Source of the DNA: Deltaproteobacteria bacterium
Lineage (GTDB): Bacteria > Myxococcota_A > UBA9160 > UBA6930
DNA: 64,000 nt
Direction of reading: 5' to 3'
Assembly: GCA_028817435.1 (NCBI GenBank)
Contig: JAPPPQ010000017.1
Span: forward strand, 124,001-188,000
The notes under the pieces are model-generated. The model had not been told where the DNA came from, searched no databases, and worked only from the letters and a program-made list of their open reading frames with translations. Below are positions 26,310 through 34,750 of this stretch, piece after piece (the first letter of the stretch is position 1; the number at the start of each line of letters is the position of its first letter). Position numbers and translations under genes: made by a program.

Positions 26310-26377
26310 CGGCCAGACCTTAGCACAGCGCCCCATGCCCCTCGCAGGGGCGGGGCGGGTGAAGTAGGCTGGGCTGC

Positions 26378-27688
26378 ATGACGCTGCTCTCGAGCCGGAA
26401 GATTGAGCGCGTGGTGGTGCTCGGCGCGAACGGGACCATGGGCTACGGCAGCGCCGCGCTGTTCACCCGGGCCGTGCCGCGGGTCTGCTTTCTGGCGCGC
26501 AGCCGGGAGAAGGCCGGGCAGGGGCTGGCGGCGGCGATCCGCCAGGTGCGCTCGCAGAGCCTCGCCTCGCGCGCCACCGTGGGCAGCTACGACGCCGATC
26601 TCGACGCAGAGGTGCAGCAGGCAGATTGGGTCTTCGAGGCGCTGGCCGAGGACTTCGCGCTGAAGAAGCAAATCTTCGACCGCGTGGAAAAGGCGCGGCG
26701 CGGGGACAGCATCGTGGCGACGGTGAGCTCGGGGCTCTCCATCAGCGCGCTGGCCGAAGGGCGCAGCGAATCCTTTCGGCGCAACTTCCTGGGTTTGCAT
26801 CTCTTCAATCCGCCCAATGTCATTGCCGGTTGCGAGTTGATTGCGGGGCGCGATACGCACCCCGGGGTGGTGGATTTCACCGAGGCATTTGCGCGGGCGC
26901 GGCTGGGGCGCGAGGTGGTGCGCTGCGCCGATACGCCGGCCTTCGCCGGCAACCGCGTGGGCTTCAAGGTGCTGAACGAGGCGGTGCAGCTCGCCGAGCG
27001 CCACGGCCCGCTGCTGGTGGACAGGCTGATCGGCCCCTACACCGGCCGCTCGCTGCCGCCGCTGGCCACAATTGACCTGGTGGGCTGGGATGTGCACCGC
27101 GCCATCGTCGAGAACATTTATCAGAACGCCCCCGACGAGGCGCACGAGACTCTGCGGCTGCCGGATTCCATGTCCCGGCTCTGCGAAAGCGGAACCCTGG
27201 GCGACAAATCCGGCGGCGGCTTCTTCAAGCAACAGGATGGCAGCCGGCTGGTGCTGGATCTCGCTACGGGCGAATATGCGCCGGAGTCGGAAATTGCGCT
27301 GCCGCCGCTCGATTTCATTGACGAGGTGGCGCGGCTGCATTCGCAGGGGCGCTACCGGGAGGGGCTGGCGGTTTTTCTGGCGGCGCAGGGAGAATGGGCC
27401 GAGTGCGCGCGCCGGGTCATCGCCGGTTACATCGCCTACGCACTGGCGCGGGTGGGGGAGGTCTGCGAGCGGCTCTCGGATCTGGACCGCATCATGGCGA
27501 CGGGCTTCAACTGGGCGCCCCCGGGCGCGCTGGTGGATTGGATGGGGCCGGGGGCCGCGCTGCGGCTGGTGGAAAATTCCGGACTCGAAGCGCCAGCACT
27601 GTTGCGGGAGGCGGCGCGGGATGCGCAGGGCGCGCGGTTGTTCCGCGAGTCCCACATCAACATCGGCAAGTTTTTCGTAGCTGGCTGA
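26378..27688 (+). CDS. 3-hydroxyacyl-CoA dehydrogenase
   Basis: A 436-residue NAD-dependent 3-hydroxyacyl-CoA dehydrogenase. A FadB-like Rossmann motif GANGTMG near residue 18 is followed by ADWVFEALAED, SSGLSISAL, the catalytic-His region GLHLFNPPNVIAG, and the C-terminal domain with AGNRVGFKVLNEA. It lacks the crotonase half of FadB, so it performs only the dehydrogenase step of beta-oxidation or a related CoA pathway. A thiolase follows 26 bases downstream, so the two probably form an operon. Codon use and GC match the genome and contrast with the restriction gene beside it. Confidence 0.88.
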   Translation: MTLLSSRKIERVVVLGANGTMGYGSAALFTRAVPRVCFLARSREKAGQGLAAAIRQVRSQSLASRATVGSYDADLDAEVQQADWVFEALAEDFALKKQIFDRVEKARRGDSIVATVSSGLSISALAEGRSESFRRNFLGLHLFNPPNVIAGCELIAGRDTHPGVVDFTEAFARARLGREVVRCADTPAFAGNRVGFKVLNEAVQLAERHGPLLVDRLIGPYTGRSLPPLATIDLVGWDVHRAIVENIYQNAPDEAHETLRLPDSMSRLCESGTLGDKSGGGFFKQQDGSRLVLDLATGEYAPESEIALPPLDFIDEVARLHSQGRYREGLAVFLAAQGEWAECARRVIAGYIAYALARVGEVCERLSDLDRIMATGFNWAPPGALVDWMGPGAALRLVENSGLEAPALLREAARDAQGARLFRESHINIGKFFVAG

Positions 27689-27714
27689 GCGTCGGCTCAA
27701 CAAAGGAGCAAACC

Positions 27715-28947
27715 ATGGCGGTATCGGAAGTCTATGTGTTGGGCGGTTACCAGACGGATTTCTCGCGCAACTGGACCAAGGAGAACAAGCACTTCTCGGC
27801 ACTGATGCGCGAGTGCGTGGAAGGCGCGCTGGAGCGCTGCGAGATTGCCCCGGAAGAGGTGCAGAGCGCCCATGTGGGAAACTTCGCCGCAGAGCTCTAC
27901 TGCAAGCAGGGGCATCTGGGCGCTTTCTTCACCGAGGTGCATCCGAGCTTCAGCGGGCTTCCCACCAGCCGCCACGAGGCGGCCTGCGCCTCGGGCAGCA
28001 TTGCGCTGCTGGCGGCGGCGGCGGAGATTGAGGCCGGGCGCTACGGCCTGCAGGCGGTGGTGGGCATTGAGCAGATGAAGACGGTTTCGCCGGCGCAGGG
28101 GGGCGAGTTTCTGGGCACGGCGGCGTGGTTTGCCGACGAGGCGCAGGGCGTCGAGTTTCCCTTCCCCAAGCTCTTCGGCAGGCTCGGCGATGAATACGAT
28201 GAGCGCTATGGACTCGACGATGCGCACCTGGCCGAGATCAGCCGCATCAATTACGAAAACGCGCAGCGCAATCCCAACGCGCAGACCCGCCACTGGTATA
28301 TGAATGCGGAGCACGCCAAGAGCCGCGGCGATGACAACCCGGTGGTGGGCGGGCGCATTCGCGTCTCGGACTGCTCGCAGGTGACCGACGGCGCGGCCTG
28401 CGTGTTTTTGGCCTCGCGCGATTACGCCAAAAAGTTCGCCCGCGGCGCAGGGCTCAAGCTTTCGGAGCTGCCGCGCATCAAGGGCTGGGGGCACAACACC
28501 GCACGGCTGCGCTTCGCCGACAAAATCTCCGAGAGCCGGGGGCAGCGCTATGTGCTGCCCCATGTGCGCAGCACCATCGAGAGCGCCATGCGCCGCGCGG
28601 GCATTGCCGATGTGAACGGGATTGACGGCATTGAGACGCACGACTGCTTCACGACCTCTGAATACATGGCCATTGACCACTTCGGCATCACCGCGCCGGG
28701 CGAGAGCTGGAAGGCCGTGGAGGAGGGCTGGATTGCGGCCGATGGGCGCCACCCGATCAATCCCAGCGGCGGGCTGATCGGCGCGGGCCATCCGGTGGGC
28801 GCCACCGGCGTGCGCCAGATGCTCGATGCATTTTTGCAGGTGACCGGCCGGGCCGGCGATTACCAGGTCGAGGGCGCGCGCAACTTCCAGACGCTGAACA
28901 TCGGCGGCAGCGGCACCACCAGCGTCAGCTTCGTCGTCGGCCGCTGA
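27715..28947 (+). CDS. SCP2-type thiolase/acetyl-CoA acyltransferase
   Basis: A 410-residue thiolase-fold protein of the SCPx group. The nucleophile is Cys91 in EAACASGS. The catalytic HDCF motif appears as ETHDCFTTSE, GHPVGATG is present, and the terminal motif is NIGGSG rather than the CxG of classical degradative thiolases. It cleaves or condenses 3-ketoacyl-CoA, taking the product of the dehydrogenase encoded just upstream. The ATG at 27715 has AAAGGAG upstream. The natural chain length or branched substrate is unknown. Confidence 0.88.
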   Translation: MAVSEVYVLGGYQTDFSRNWTKENKHFSALMRECVEGALERCEIAPEEVQSAHVGNFAAELYCKQGHLGAFFTEVHPSFSGLPTSRHEAACASGSIALLAAAAEIEAGRYGLQAVVGIEQMKTVSPAQGGEFLGTAAWFADEAQGVEFPFPKLFGRLGDEYDERYGLDDAHLAEISRINYENAQRNPNAQTRHWYMNAEHAKSRGDDNPVVGGRIRVSDCSQVTDGAACVFLASRDYAKKFARGAGLKLSELPRIKGWGHNTARLRFADKISESRGQRYVLPHVRSTIESAMRRAGIADVNGIDGIETHDCFTTSEYMAIDHFGITAPGESWKAVEEGWIAADGRHPINPSGGLIGAGHPVGATGVRQMLDAFLQVTGRAGDYQVEGARNFQTLNIGGSGTTSVSFVVGR

Positions 28948-28964
28948 GCGGCGGGTTAGGGGGC

Positions 28965-29414
28965 TTACCGCTCGCTCGGCCACACCATTTCTCCAATCTG
29001 TTTGAATTTGGAGATAGCCAGAGCGCGGCGCTCATTGCGCGCCCTGCTGCCCGGTGCATTCAGGGCTTCCTCGACTGCGTCGCGCCGCGCTTTCCAAATT
29101 TCTAACGTTTGGAAATTCTCGTCCATCAAAACGAGAAGGACGAAGTCCCAACTGTGCCTCAAATTAATGGAGCCGATTCTCTGGCTCTTTTTGCGTGCGG
29201 CACTGGAAAGGGAGCGTGTCTTAATTTGATAGTGAACGCCATTCTCATCTGTTGCGTCGTATCCCGACTCCCGGGCTTCGGCAAGCGTTAGCCCGAGAAG
29301 CCGCATCGCTTCGTATTCGCCAATCTCTCCAGTGATGCCGAGCGGTTTTCCTGTCAACTGGTAATAGTCAACCGCTGCCTGTTTTGCTCTTTCCAAAATT
29401 TCTCCGATCTGCAC
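28965..29414 (-). other. Low-GC C-terminal domain grafted onto DUF3501
   Basis: This 450-base segment has visibly lower GC than both flanks. Its first codon is an in-frame GTG (29412-29414) giving a plausible stand-alone N-terminus, so it may once have been a separate gene of about 149 codons joined to DUF3501 by loss of a stop. No stop, frameshift or good ribosome site separates the two parts now. Confidence 0.6.
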
Positions 29415-30047
29415 AGAGGCCGGCGCGGGTGCGGGGGCATAGGCGGCGAAATCGAGCAGGGGCGGCGCGCCGCCGCGCAGATCTTGCAGCAGGCTCGCCC
29501 GGGTCTCGCCGCCGATTTCGGCCGTGTGCGCGTAGTTGGGGTGTGAAATGGCGAGGCGCAGCGGCACGGCGGGGTCGGCAAAGGCGCGCAACTGCGCCGG
29601 GCTCAGCGCGAAGCGCAGGTATTGCACGGCGGAAATGCGGTCTTCTTCCATCTGCCTGGGATCGAAGCCGGCGCGGATGTATTCGCCGCCGATCTGCATG
29701 CTCACATACTCGTCGAGTCCAATCAGGCGGTCCAACTCGGCGCGCACCTGGCCGGGTTCGCCAATCTCGATGAAGAGCGTGGCCGAGAGCGCGCCCTCGA
29801 CGGGCAGCAGTTCGTTGTAGATATCGAGTTCCCGCTGCACCCCCGCGGCGTCGCGGACGCCTTCGACCCGGCACATTTCCAGCACCTGCCAGCGCAGCGT
29901 TTCGCGGTCCTCGAAGAGCAGCGAGGCGCAATCTCCCACCGCCACGCGGCGCGCGGCCTTGTGGGCGATCACCCGCTGCTTCAATTCGCTGCGGGCCGCG
30001 GCGAAGACGGCGGGCGGCGGAATGTCGGCCAGGGTGAGGGGCCTCAC
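28965..30047 (-). CDS. DUF3501 protein fused to an Mrr-like nuclease-type domain
   Basis: A 360-residue chimera. Residues 1-190 match DUF3501 proteins in pattern ([39 protein letters not shown]), which normally end at about this point. After a Pro/Ala linker, residues 212-360 form a second domain: LTGKPLGITGEIGEYEA, then D264 in GYDA and Q274-I-K276 in YQIKTR, the D-(x)n-Q-x-K pattern of Mrr-type PD-(D/E)xK nucleases. GC is about normal in the DUF3501 part but falls to near 50% from about 29400 to the stop. The operon partners, an Fe-S oxidoreductase (ATGA overlap) and rubrerythrin, are the usual DUF3501 neighbours. DUF3501 function is unknown; nuclease activity is inferred from motif spacing. 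Confidence 0.8.
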   Translation of the reverse strand: MRPLTLADIPPPAVFAAARSELKQRVIAHKAARRVAVGDCASLLFEDRETLRWQVLEMCRVEGVRDAAGVQRELDIYNELLPVEGALSATLFIEIGEPGQVRAELDRLIGLDEYVSMQIGGEYIRAGFDPRQMEEDRISAVQYLRFALSPAQLRAFADPAVPLRLAISHPNYAHTAEIGGETRASLLQDLRGGAPPLLDFAAYAPAPAPASVQIGEILERAKQAAVDYYQLTGKPLGITGEIGEYEAMRLLGLTLAEARESGYDATDENGVHYQIKTRSLSSAARKKSQRIGSINLRHSWDFVLLVLMDENFQTLEIWKARRDAVEEALNAPGSRARNERRALAISKFKQIGEMVWPSER

Positions 30048-31333
30048 TCGGCGGAGATTCCGTAGGCGTGGCGCAGCAACACCACCGGGTGCAGGGCCTT
30101 GCGCCCGAGTCCCTCTTCAATGCGCAGCGCGGAGAGCGGGCAATCGGTGGCGATGTGATCCGGCGCGGCTTCGCCGATGCGGTCCAGCATTTTGCGGGCC
30201 ACGCCCAGCGATGCCTCGTGAAAGCGCGCCTGCATGCCCCAGGTGCCGTCCACGCCGGAGCAGGCATCCACCAGCAGCACTTCGTCTGCGGCCAGCTTGA
30301 GCAGGTCGCGGGAGCGGAAGCCGATGTTCTGCGCGCGCAGGTGGCAGGGCGCGTGATAGGCCACGCGGCCGAGCCGATGCTGAAAGTCGCGGCGCAGCTT
30401 CTGCGCGCGGGCGAGTTCGTAGAGATATTCCATCAAATCCCGGGTGGCTTCGGCGACGCGGCGCGCGGCGGGGTCGTCTTCGAGCAGCCGCGGGTATTCC
30501 TCTTTCAACATCAGCGAGCAGGAGGGGCCGGGCACCAGCACCGCTGCGCCGGCTTCCACAAAGGGCAGCAGCAGCTCGACATTGCGCCGGGCGTTGCGCC
30601 GGGCGGATTCGAGATCGCCGGTATCGGTGTAGGGCATGCCGCAGCAGCGCTCGTAGGCGGTTTCCACATGCACGCCGCTGTGCTCCAGCACGCACACCGC
30701 GGCGCGCCCGGCGGCGGGATCGCTGTAATTCACCGAGCAGGTGGTGAACAGCACGGCGCGGCCGTTTTCGCCGCTGCCCCGCGCGCCGCGCCGGGCGAAC
30801 CAGCGCTGCACCGTCTGAAAATAGTAAGAGGGCTGCACCCAGTCGCGGTGAATGCCGAGAGTCTTCTCCATCAGCACCCGGGCGGCGCGGTTGCGGTTGG
30901 CGAAGTTCATGAGCGGCGGCGCCAGGGATGCGGCCTGGCCGATGCGGTCCGTCTGCGTGGTGAGCTTGCGGGCGAGGGAGACGCCGTCGCGCCGGTTGCG
31001 CGCCACCTGCTGCCTGCGCATCAGCGCGGGAAAGTCCACATCCCATTCGTGGGGAGGCGTGTAGGGGCAGTGGTTGTAACAGAGCTTGCAGTGGTAACAG
31101 AGCTCGTTGACCGAATCGAAGCCCGCATCGCTCACGCCGGCCACTTCGTCGGCCGTCGCATCCACCAGGTCGAAGAGCCGCGGAAAGGACGGGCACAGCG
31201 GCAGGCAGCGGCGGCACTGGTGGCAAATCTCCGCCACGCGGCGCAGCTCGCGCCCAATGGACTGCAGATCTCCGTAATCCGAGTCGCCGTAGCGCCAACT
31301 GGCGCTGGGGCGCTCCGGCAGTTGCACTTTCAT
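30044..31333 (-). CDS. GlpC-like Fe-S oxidoreductase with two CCG domains
   Basis: A 429-residue cytoplasmic Fe-S protein. Two [4Fe-4S] ferredoxin-type motifs are C37-x2-C40-x2-C43-x3-C47 and C79-x2-C82-x2-C85-x3-C89. Two cysteine-rich CCG domains follow (ERCCGMPY, then PCHLRAQ), as in GlpC and heterodisulfide reductase subunit D-type proteins. Such subunits relay electrons and may carry an unusual Fe-S centre. Start chosen at the ATG at 31333 because the protein begins there in homolog-like sequence. Its stop overlaps the DUF3501 start, and rubrerythrin is 25 bases upstream, the common rubrerythrin/Fe-S/DUF3501 cluster thought to serve peroxide or oxidative stress. Confidence 0.88.
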   Translation of the reverse strand: MKVQLPERPSASWRYGDSDYGDLQSIGRELRRVAEICHQCRRCLPLCPSFPRLFDLVDATADEVAGVSDAGFDSVNELCYHCKLCYNHCPYTPPHEWDVDFPALMRRQQVARNRRDGVSLARKLTTQTDRIGQAASLAPPLMNFANRNRAARVLMEKTLGIHRDWVQPSYYFQTVQRWFARRGARGSGENGRAVLFTTCSVNYSDPAAGRAAVCVLEHSGVHVETAYERCCGMPYTDTGDLESARRNARRNVELLLPFVEAGAAVLVPGPSCSLMLKEEYPRLLEDDPAARRVAEATRDLMEYLYELARAQKLRRDFQHRLGRVAYHAPCHLRAQNIGFRSRDLLKLAADEVLLVDACSGVDGTWGMQARFHEASLGVARKMLDRIGEAAPDHIATDCPLSALRIEEGLGRKALHPVVLLRHAYGISAE

Positions 31334-31358
31334 CGCGCCACCCGGGGGCGCTCTGCGC

Positions 31359-31784
31359 TTACAGAGACTCGAGCGTGTCGAGGGCCTTCTGGAAGCGCCC
31401 GGCGTGGGACTTCTCGGCCTTCGCCAGCGTCTCGAACCACTCGGCAATGTCGCCGAAGCCCTCGTCCCGGGCGGTGCGGGCCATGCCCGGATACATCTCG
31501 GTGTATTCGTAGGTCTCGCCGGCCACGGCGGCGGCCAGGTTCTGGTCGGTGGCGCCGATGGGCTTGTCGGTGGCCGGGTCGCCCGCCGCCTTCAGGTGAT
31601 CCAGGTGGCCGTGGGCGTGGCCGGTCTCGGCCTCGGCGGTGTCGCGGAACAGGCCGCCCACATCCGGGTAGCCCTCAATGTCGGCCTGCCGCGCGAAATA
31701 CAGGTAGCGGCGGTTCGCCTGGGATTCCCCGGCGAAGGCGTCCTTCAAGTTGTTGTGGGTCTGGGTTCCCTTCAAGTCGGCCAT
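31359..31784 (-). CDS. Rubrerythrin-like diiron protein
   Basis: A 141-residue four-helix ferritin-like protein. The diiron ligands fit the rubrerythrin pattern: E20 ([11 protein letters not shown]), E53-x2-H56 (AEAETGHA), E90 ([15 protein letters not shown]) and E124-x2-H127 ([10 protein letters not shown]). The C-terminal rubredoxin domain of classical rubrerythrin is absent. Rubrerythrins reduce hydrogen peroxide; electrons could come from the Fe-S oxidoreductase encoded next, by inference. AAGGAG lies about 7 bases before the ATG at 31784. A 91-base gap upstream with an AT-rich stretch (TTGATTTATTCGATGG) may hold its promoter. Confidence 0.92.
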   Translation of the reverse strand: MADLKGTQTHNNLKDAFAGESQANRRYLYFARQADIEGYPDVGGLFRDTAEAETGHAHGHLDHLKAAGDPATDKPIGATDQNLAAAVAGETYEYTEMYPGMARTARDEGFGDIAEWFETLAKAEKSHAGRFQKALDTLESL

Positions 31785-31875
31785 CTCGTTCTCCTTTTCG
31801 CTGATTTTTCCCGCCGCAAACTGCGGCGGAAATCTGCGGCAGTGTAGAAGCGCCCGCGCCGCCGGGCCAGTTGAT

Positions 31876-32511
31876 TTATTCGATGGATTCCATCGCGCGG
31901 GCCGATGAAAGCGCCGCAGAGTCCGCGCCGGGCCGGCCGGCCAGCGCCAGGGCGGCGGCCCGGCGGACGCCGGCATCGGCATCGCCCAATGCGTGAGCAA
32001 GGGCTTCCCCGGCGCGCTCGGGGGCCAGCTTGCGCAGGGCGAAGATGGCCATGCGCCGGGTGGCGGGAAGCTCGGCGCTCTGCACCAGGCCCGCCAGCAG
32101 GGGCTGCACCTCGGCGTGGAGCCGGCCGCACTGGGCCAGGGCGCGGGCGGCGGCCCAGCGCAGCCCGGAATCGCCGCTGCTCAGCGCCTCGACCAGCGGC
32201 GGCAGCAGGCGCGGCGTGGGGGGCGCAATCTGCAGGCTGGCGATGGCGGCCCGCCAGCGGCGCGTTTTCACCCGGCTGTGCAGGGCGCTGCGCAGGGCCG
32301 GGGCCACGGCGTCCCGGCCGCCTGGGCGCTGCGCAATGGCGGCCAGGGCGCGGGCGGCGGCCCGGGCTACCTCCGGGGCGGGATCGCCCAGCGCATCGGC
32401 GAGGCCGTCGGCCAGCAGCGCGGCGGAAGCGTCCGCCGCCGCCGCCTGGCAGGCGGCGCGGCGCTCGGCGGCATCGCCGCTGGCGAGGCGCTGCAGCAGG
32501 CTGTGACTCAC
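31876..32511 (-). CDS. HEAT-repeat protein
   Basis: A 211-residue Ala/Leu/Arg-rich protein made of five or so HEAT or PBS-lyase-type helical repeats, each about 30 residues, with recurring A-x-x-L and DPAPEVARAAARALA-like units. No catalytic motif is visible. Such proteins act as protein-binding scaffolds. The GTG start (32511) overlaps the stop of the metallo-beta-lactamase gene (GTGA), so the two are co-translated. No function is assigned. Confidence 0.75.
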   Translation of the reverse strand: MSHSLLQRLASGDAAERRAACQAAAADASAALLADGLADALGDPAPEVARAAARALAAIAQRPGGRDAVAPALRSALHSRVKTRRWRAAIASLQIAPPTPRLLPPLVEALSSGDSGLRWAAARALAQCGRLHAEVQPLLAGLVQSAELPATRRMAIFALRKLAPERAGEALAHALGDADAGVRRAAALALAGRPGADSAALSSARAMESIE

Positions 32512-33398
32512 GGCGCTGCGCGCTTCCACAGGGCGCGCAGCGGGTCGCCCTCCCCGTCGCGCTGCGCGCGGCCTTCGCGCTCCAGCTTCCGCAGGTGCTG
32601 ACTTACCGACTGGGCGGCGGCGGCGTGGAGCGTCTCGGGATAGGCGGCGTAGATTTCCCGGACCAGTTCCATCACGCCGCGCGGCGCTTCGCGCAGCGCC
32701 GCCAGCACCTGCCGCTCGCGCTCTTTCCGGTGGGCGATGTATTCCCGCAGCTTGGCTGCGCCGTCCTCGATGAGCGGGCCGTGGGCGGGATAAATGCGCC
32801 CAGGGCGCTCGGCCAGCAGCACTTCCAGAGAGCGCAGGTAGGCCAGCAAATCGCCCCCATGATCGGGGGCGGGGATGACCGTGGTGCCGACGCCCAGCAC
32901 ATTGTCGCCCGAAAACAGCGCGTGCTCTTCTTCGAGCACGAAGCACAGGTGGTCCGGGGCGTGGCCGGGGGTGTGGAGGGCGCGCAGCGTTGCGCCTTCG
33001 GTCTCAATGCGCGCGCCGTCCTGCAGCGGGCGCAGTTCCAGGTCGGTGTAGTCCGCGTCGAGCGGCTCGCTGGGCATTTTGTGGACGGGCACGCGGCCGA
33101 AGCGCTCAAACACCGGGCGGACGCCGCCGATGTGGTCGGGGTGGCCGTGGGTGAGGACGATTTCCTGAATGGCGCGGCAGCCGCAGCGCTCCATGGCGCG
33201 CTGCAGCACCGGCAGATAGGCCGGCTCGCCCTGGCCGGGATCGAGCAGCAGCCGCTCCTCGCCGGTTCCCACCAGATAGGTGTTGGTGCCCGGCCCGGTG
33301 AAAGGCCCCGGGTTCTGCCCCAGCGCCACGCACACCCGGGGCGACCAGATCTCGCTCTCGGGCATGGTCATGCCCAGCATTACCGGGGCCGCGGACAC
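32508..33398 (-). CDS. LACTB2-like metallo-beta-lactamase-fold hydrolase
   Basis: A 296-residue hydrolase. The zinc motif THGHPDH is at 83-89, with further ligands in LHTPGHAPD, FSGDNVLG and YPAHG. A C-terminal winged-helix-like segment (VSQHLRKLEREGR) follows, as in LACTB2-like proteins and related thioester or RNA hydrolases. The substrate cannot be read from sequence. The chosen start is a GTG at 33398 sharing one base with the tldE stop; an internal ATG at 33380 is an alternative. It lies between tldE and the HEAT-repeat gene on one transcript. Confidence 0.85.
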   Translation of the reverse strand: MSAAPVMLGMTMPESEIWSPRVCVALGQNPGPFTGPGTNTYLVGTGEERLLLDPGQGEPAYLPVLQRAMERCGCRAIQEIVLTHGHPDHIGGVRPVFERFGRVPVHKMPSEPLDADYTDLELRPLQDGARIETEGATLRALHTPGHAPDHLCFVLEEEHALFSGDNVLGVGTTVIPAPDHGGDLLAYLRSLEVLLAERPGRIYPAHGPLIEDGAAKLREYIAHRKERERQVLAALREAPRGVMELVREIYAAYPETLHAAAAQSVSQHLRKLEREGRAQRDGEGDPLRALWKRAAP

Positions 33399-34750
33399 TA
33401 CGCCCCCGCCACCGCCAGGCTCGCCACGCGCAGCGAGGGCGCGGCGATGGGCCCCAGCCACAGCAAATCGCCGCCCACTGCATCCACCGCGCAGAGCATT
33501 TCGCCCAGATTGCCGGCCACGGTGATTTCCTCGACGGGGTGGCTGCGCTCGCCCCCCTCAATCCAGTGGCCCGAAGCGCCCCGGGAAAAATCGCCGCTCA
33601 CGGGGTTGAAGCCCTGGCCGAAGAGGCCGGTGACCAGCAGCCCCCGCTCCGTGCCCCGCACCAGGTCTTCCAGATCGCCCGTGCCGGGCTCAATCCACAG
33701 ATTGGTGGGCGCCACCTCCGGCCCCGCGGAAGGGCCGCGCAGGGCGTTGCCGGTGGATTGGAGGCCGAGCTTGCGGGCGCTGTAGCTGTCGAGCAGAAAG
33801 CTCTGCAGCCGCCCCCCCTGGACCAGTCGGGTCTGGCGGGTGGGCAGGCCCTCGCCGTCGAAGGGGCGGCTGCCGAGCCCCCCCGCCCGCCGTCCGTCAT
33901 CGGTAATGTGCAGGGCGTCGCAGGCGATGGTCTCCCCCAGCTTGCCGGCGAGAAAAGAGCTCTGGCGGCAGACGGCGTCTCCCGAGAGCGCCGCGGCCAG
34001 GTTGGCGAGCAGGCTGCGGGCGCAGAGCGGGTCGAATATGACCGGCGCGCGGCAGGTGGAAATGCGCCGCGCGCCGAGCCGGGCCAGGGCGCGCTGCGCC
34101 GCCCGCCGCCCGACTTCTTCCGGCGCCTGCAATTCATCGCTGCGCCGCGCCACGCTGCGCCAAAAATCCGTCTGCTGCGCGCCGTTTTCGGCGGCGATGG
34201 GGCGGCTGTCCAGGGCGTGGAAGGCGCTCTGGTAGCTGCCCGCAAAGCCGTCGGTGTTGGCGTAGTGGAAGTGGCCGAAGCGCGAGCGCAGCGACGAGCC
34301 TTCGGAGTTGACGATGCGCGGGTCTGCGCCGCGCGCCGCGCGCTCTGCCTGGCGCGCCATTTCGATGCGCTGTCCTGCAGTCATGCCGCGGTCTGCGGTC
34401 TCGCACAGGGCGAGGTCGGGAAGCTCCCGGGCGTAGTTTGCGCCGGGAAGGCCCGCCAGCGGATCCGGCGCAGAGGCCCGGGCGGCGGCCACGGCGCCTT
34501 CGGCCAATTGCAGCACGGAAGCCTCGGAGAGATCGCTGGTGGAGGCGCAGGCCTGCTGCAGTCCGCCCTGGCAGGCCACAAAGACGCGCAGGCCCAGGCA
34601 GCGCTGCCGGGCGCGCTGCACCGAGTCGGTCTGCTCCCCCCGCACGCAGACTTCGTGGGTTTCGCTCTGCACCAGCACGGCATCTGCCGAGGCCGCGCCG
34701 CGCTCGGCGGCGCGCTCCAGGGCGCGGCGCGCCAGGGCCAGCCCGCTCAC
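33398..34750 (-). CDS. pmbA: TldE/PmbA metalloprotease subunit
   Basis: A 450-residue member of the TldD/TldE family, the subunit without the HExxxH motif. VNSEGSSL in the N-terminal half, TGLFGQGFNPVSGDFSRGASGHWIEGG and a C-terminal EITVAGNLGEML are typical. TldD and TldE form a heterodimeric metalloprotease that degrades partly unfolded peptides; in E. coli it matures microcin B17 and affects CcdA turnover. The GTG start overlaps the tldD stop (GTGA). The pair is complete. Confidence 0.93.
   Translation of the reverse strand: MSGLALARRALERAAERGAASADAVLVQSETHEVCVRGEQTDSVQRARQRCLGLRVFVACQGGLQQACASTSDLSEASVLQLAEGAVAAARASAPDPLAGLPGANYARELPDLALCETADRGMTAGQRIEMARQAERAARGADPRIVNSEGSSLRSRFGHFHYANTDGFAGSYQSAFHALDSRPIAAENGAQQTDFWRSVARRSDELQAPEEVGRRAAQRALARLGARRISTCRAPVIFDPLCARSLLANLAAALSGDAVCRQSSFLAGKLGETIACDALHITDDGRRAGGLGSRPFDGEGLPTRQTRLVQGGRLQSFLLDSYSARKLGLQSTGNALRGPSAGPEVAPTNLWIEPGTGDLEDLVRGTERGLLVTGLFGQGFNPVSGDFSRGASGHWIEGGERSHPVEEITVAGNLGEMLCAVDAVGGDLLWLGPIAAPSLRVASLAVAGA

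Noticed and set aside
26310-26336. Upstream ATG (26336) for the restriction-modification gene
   Set aside because: Its GAGGGG is one base from the ATG, too close, while 26309 has AAGGT at a normal distance.
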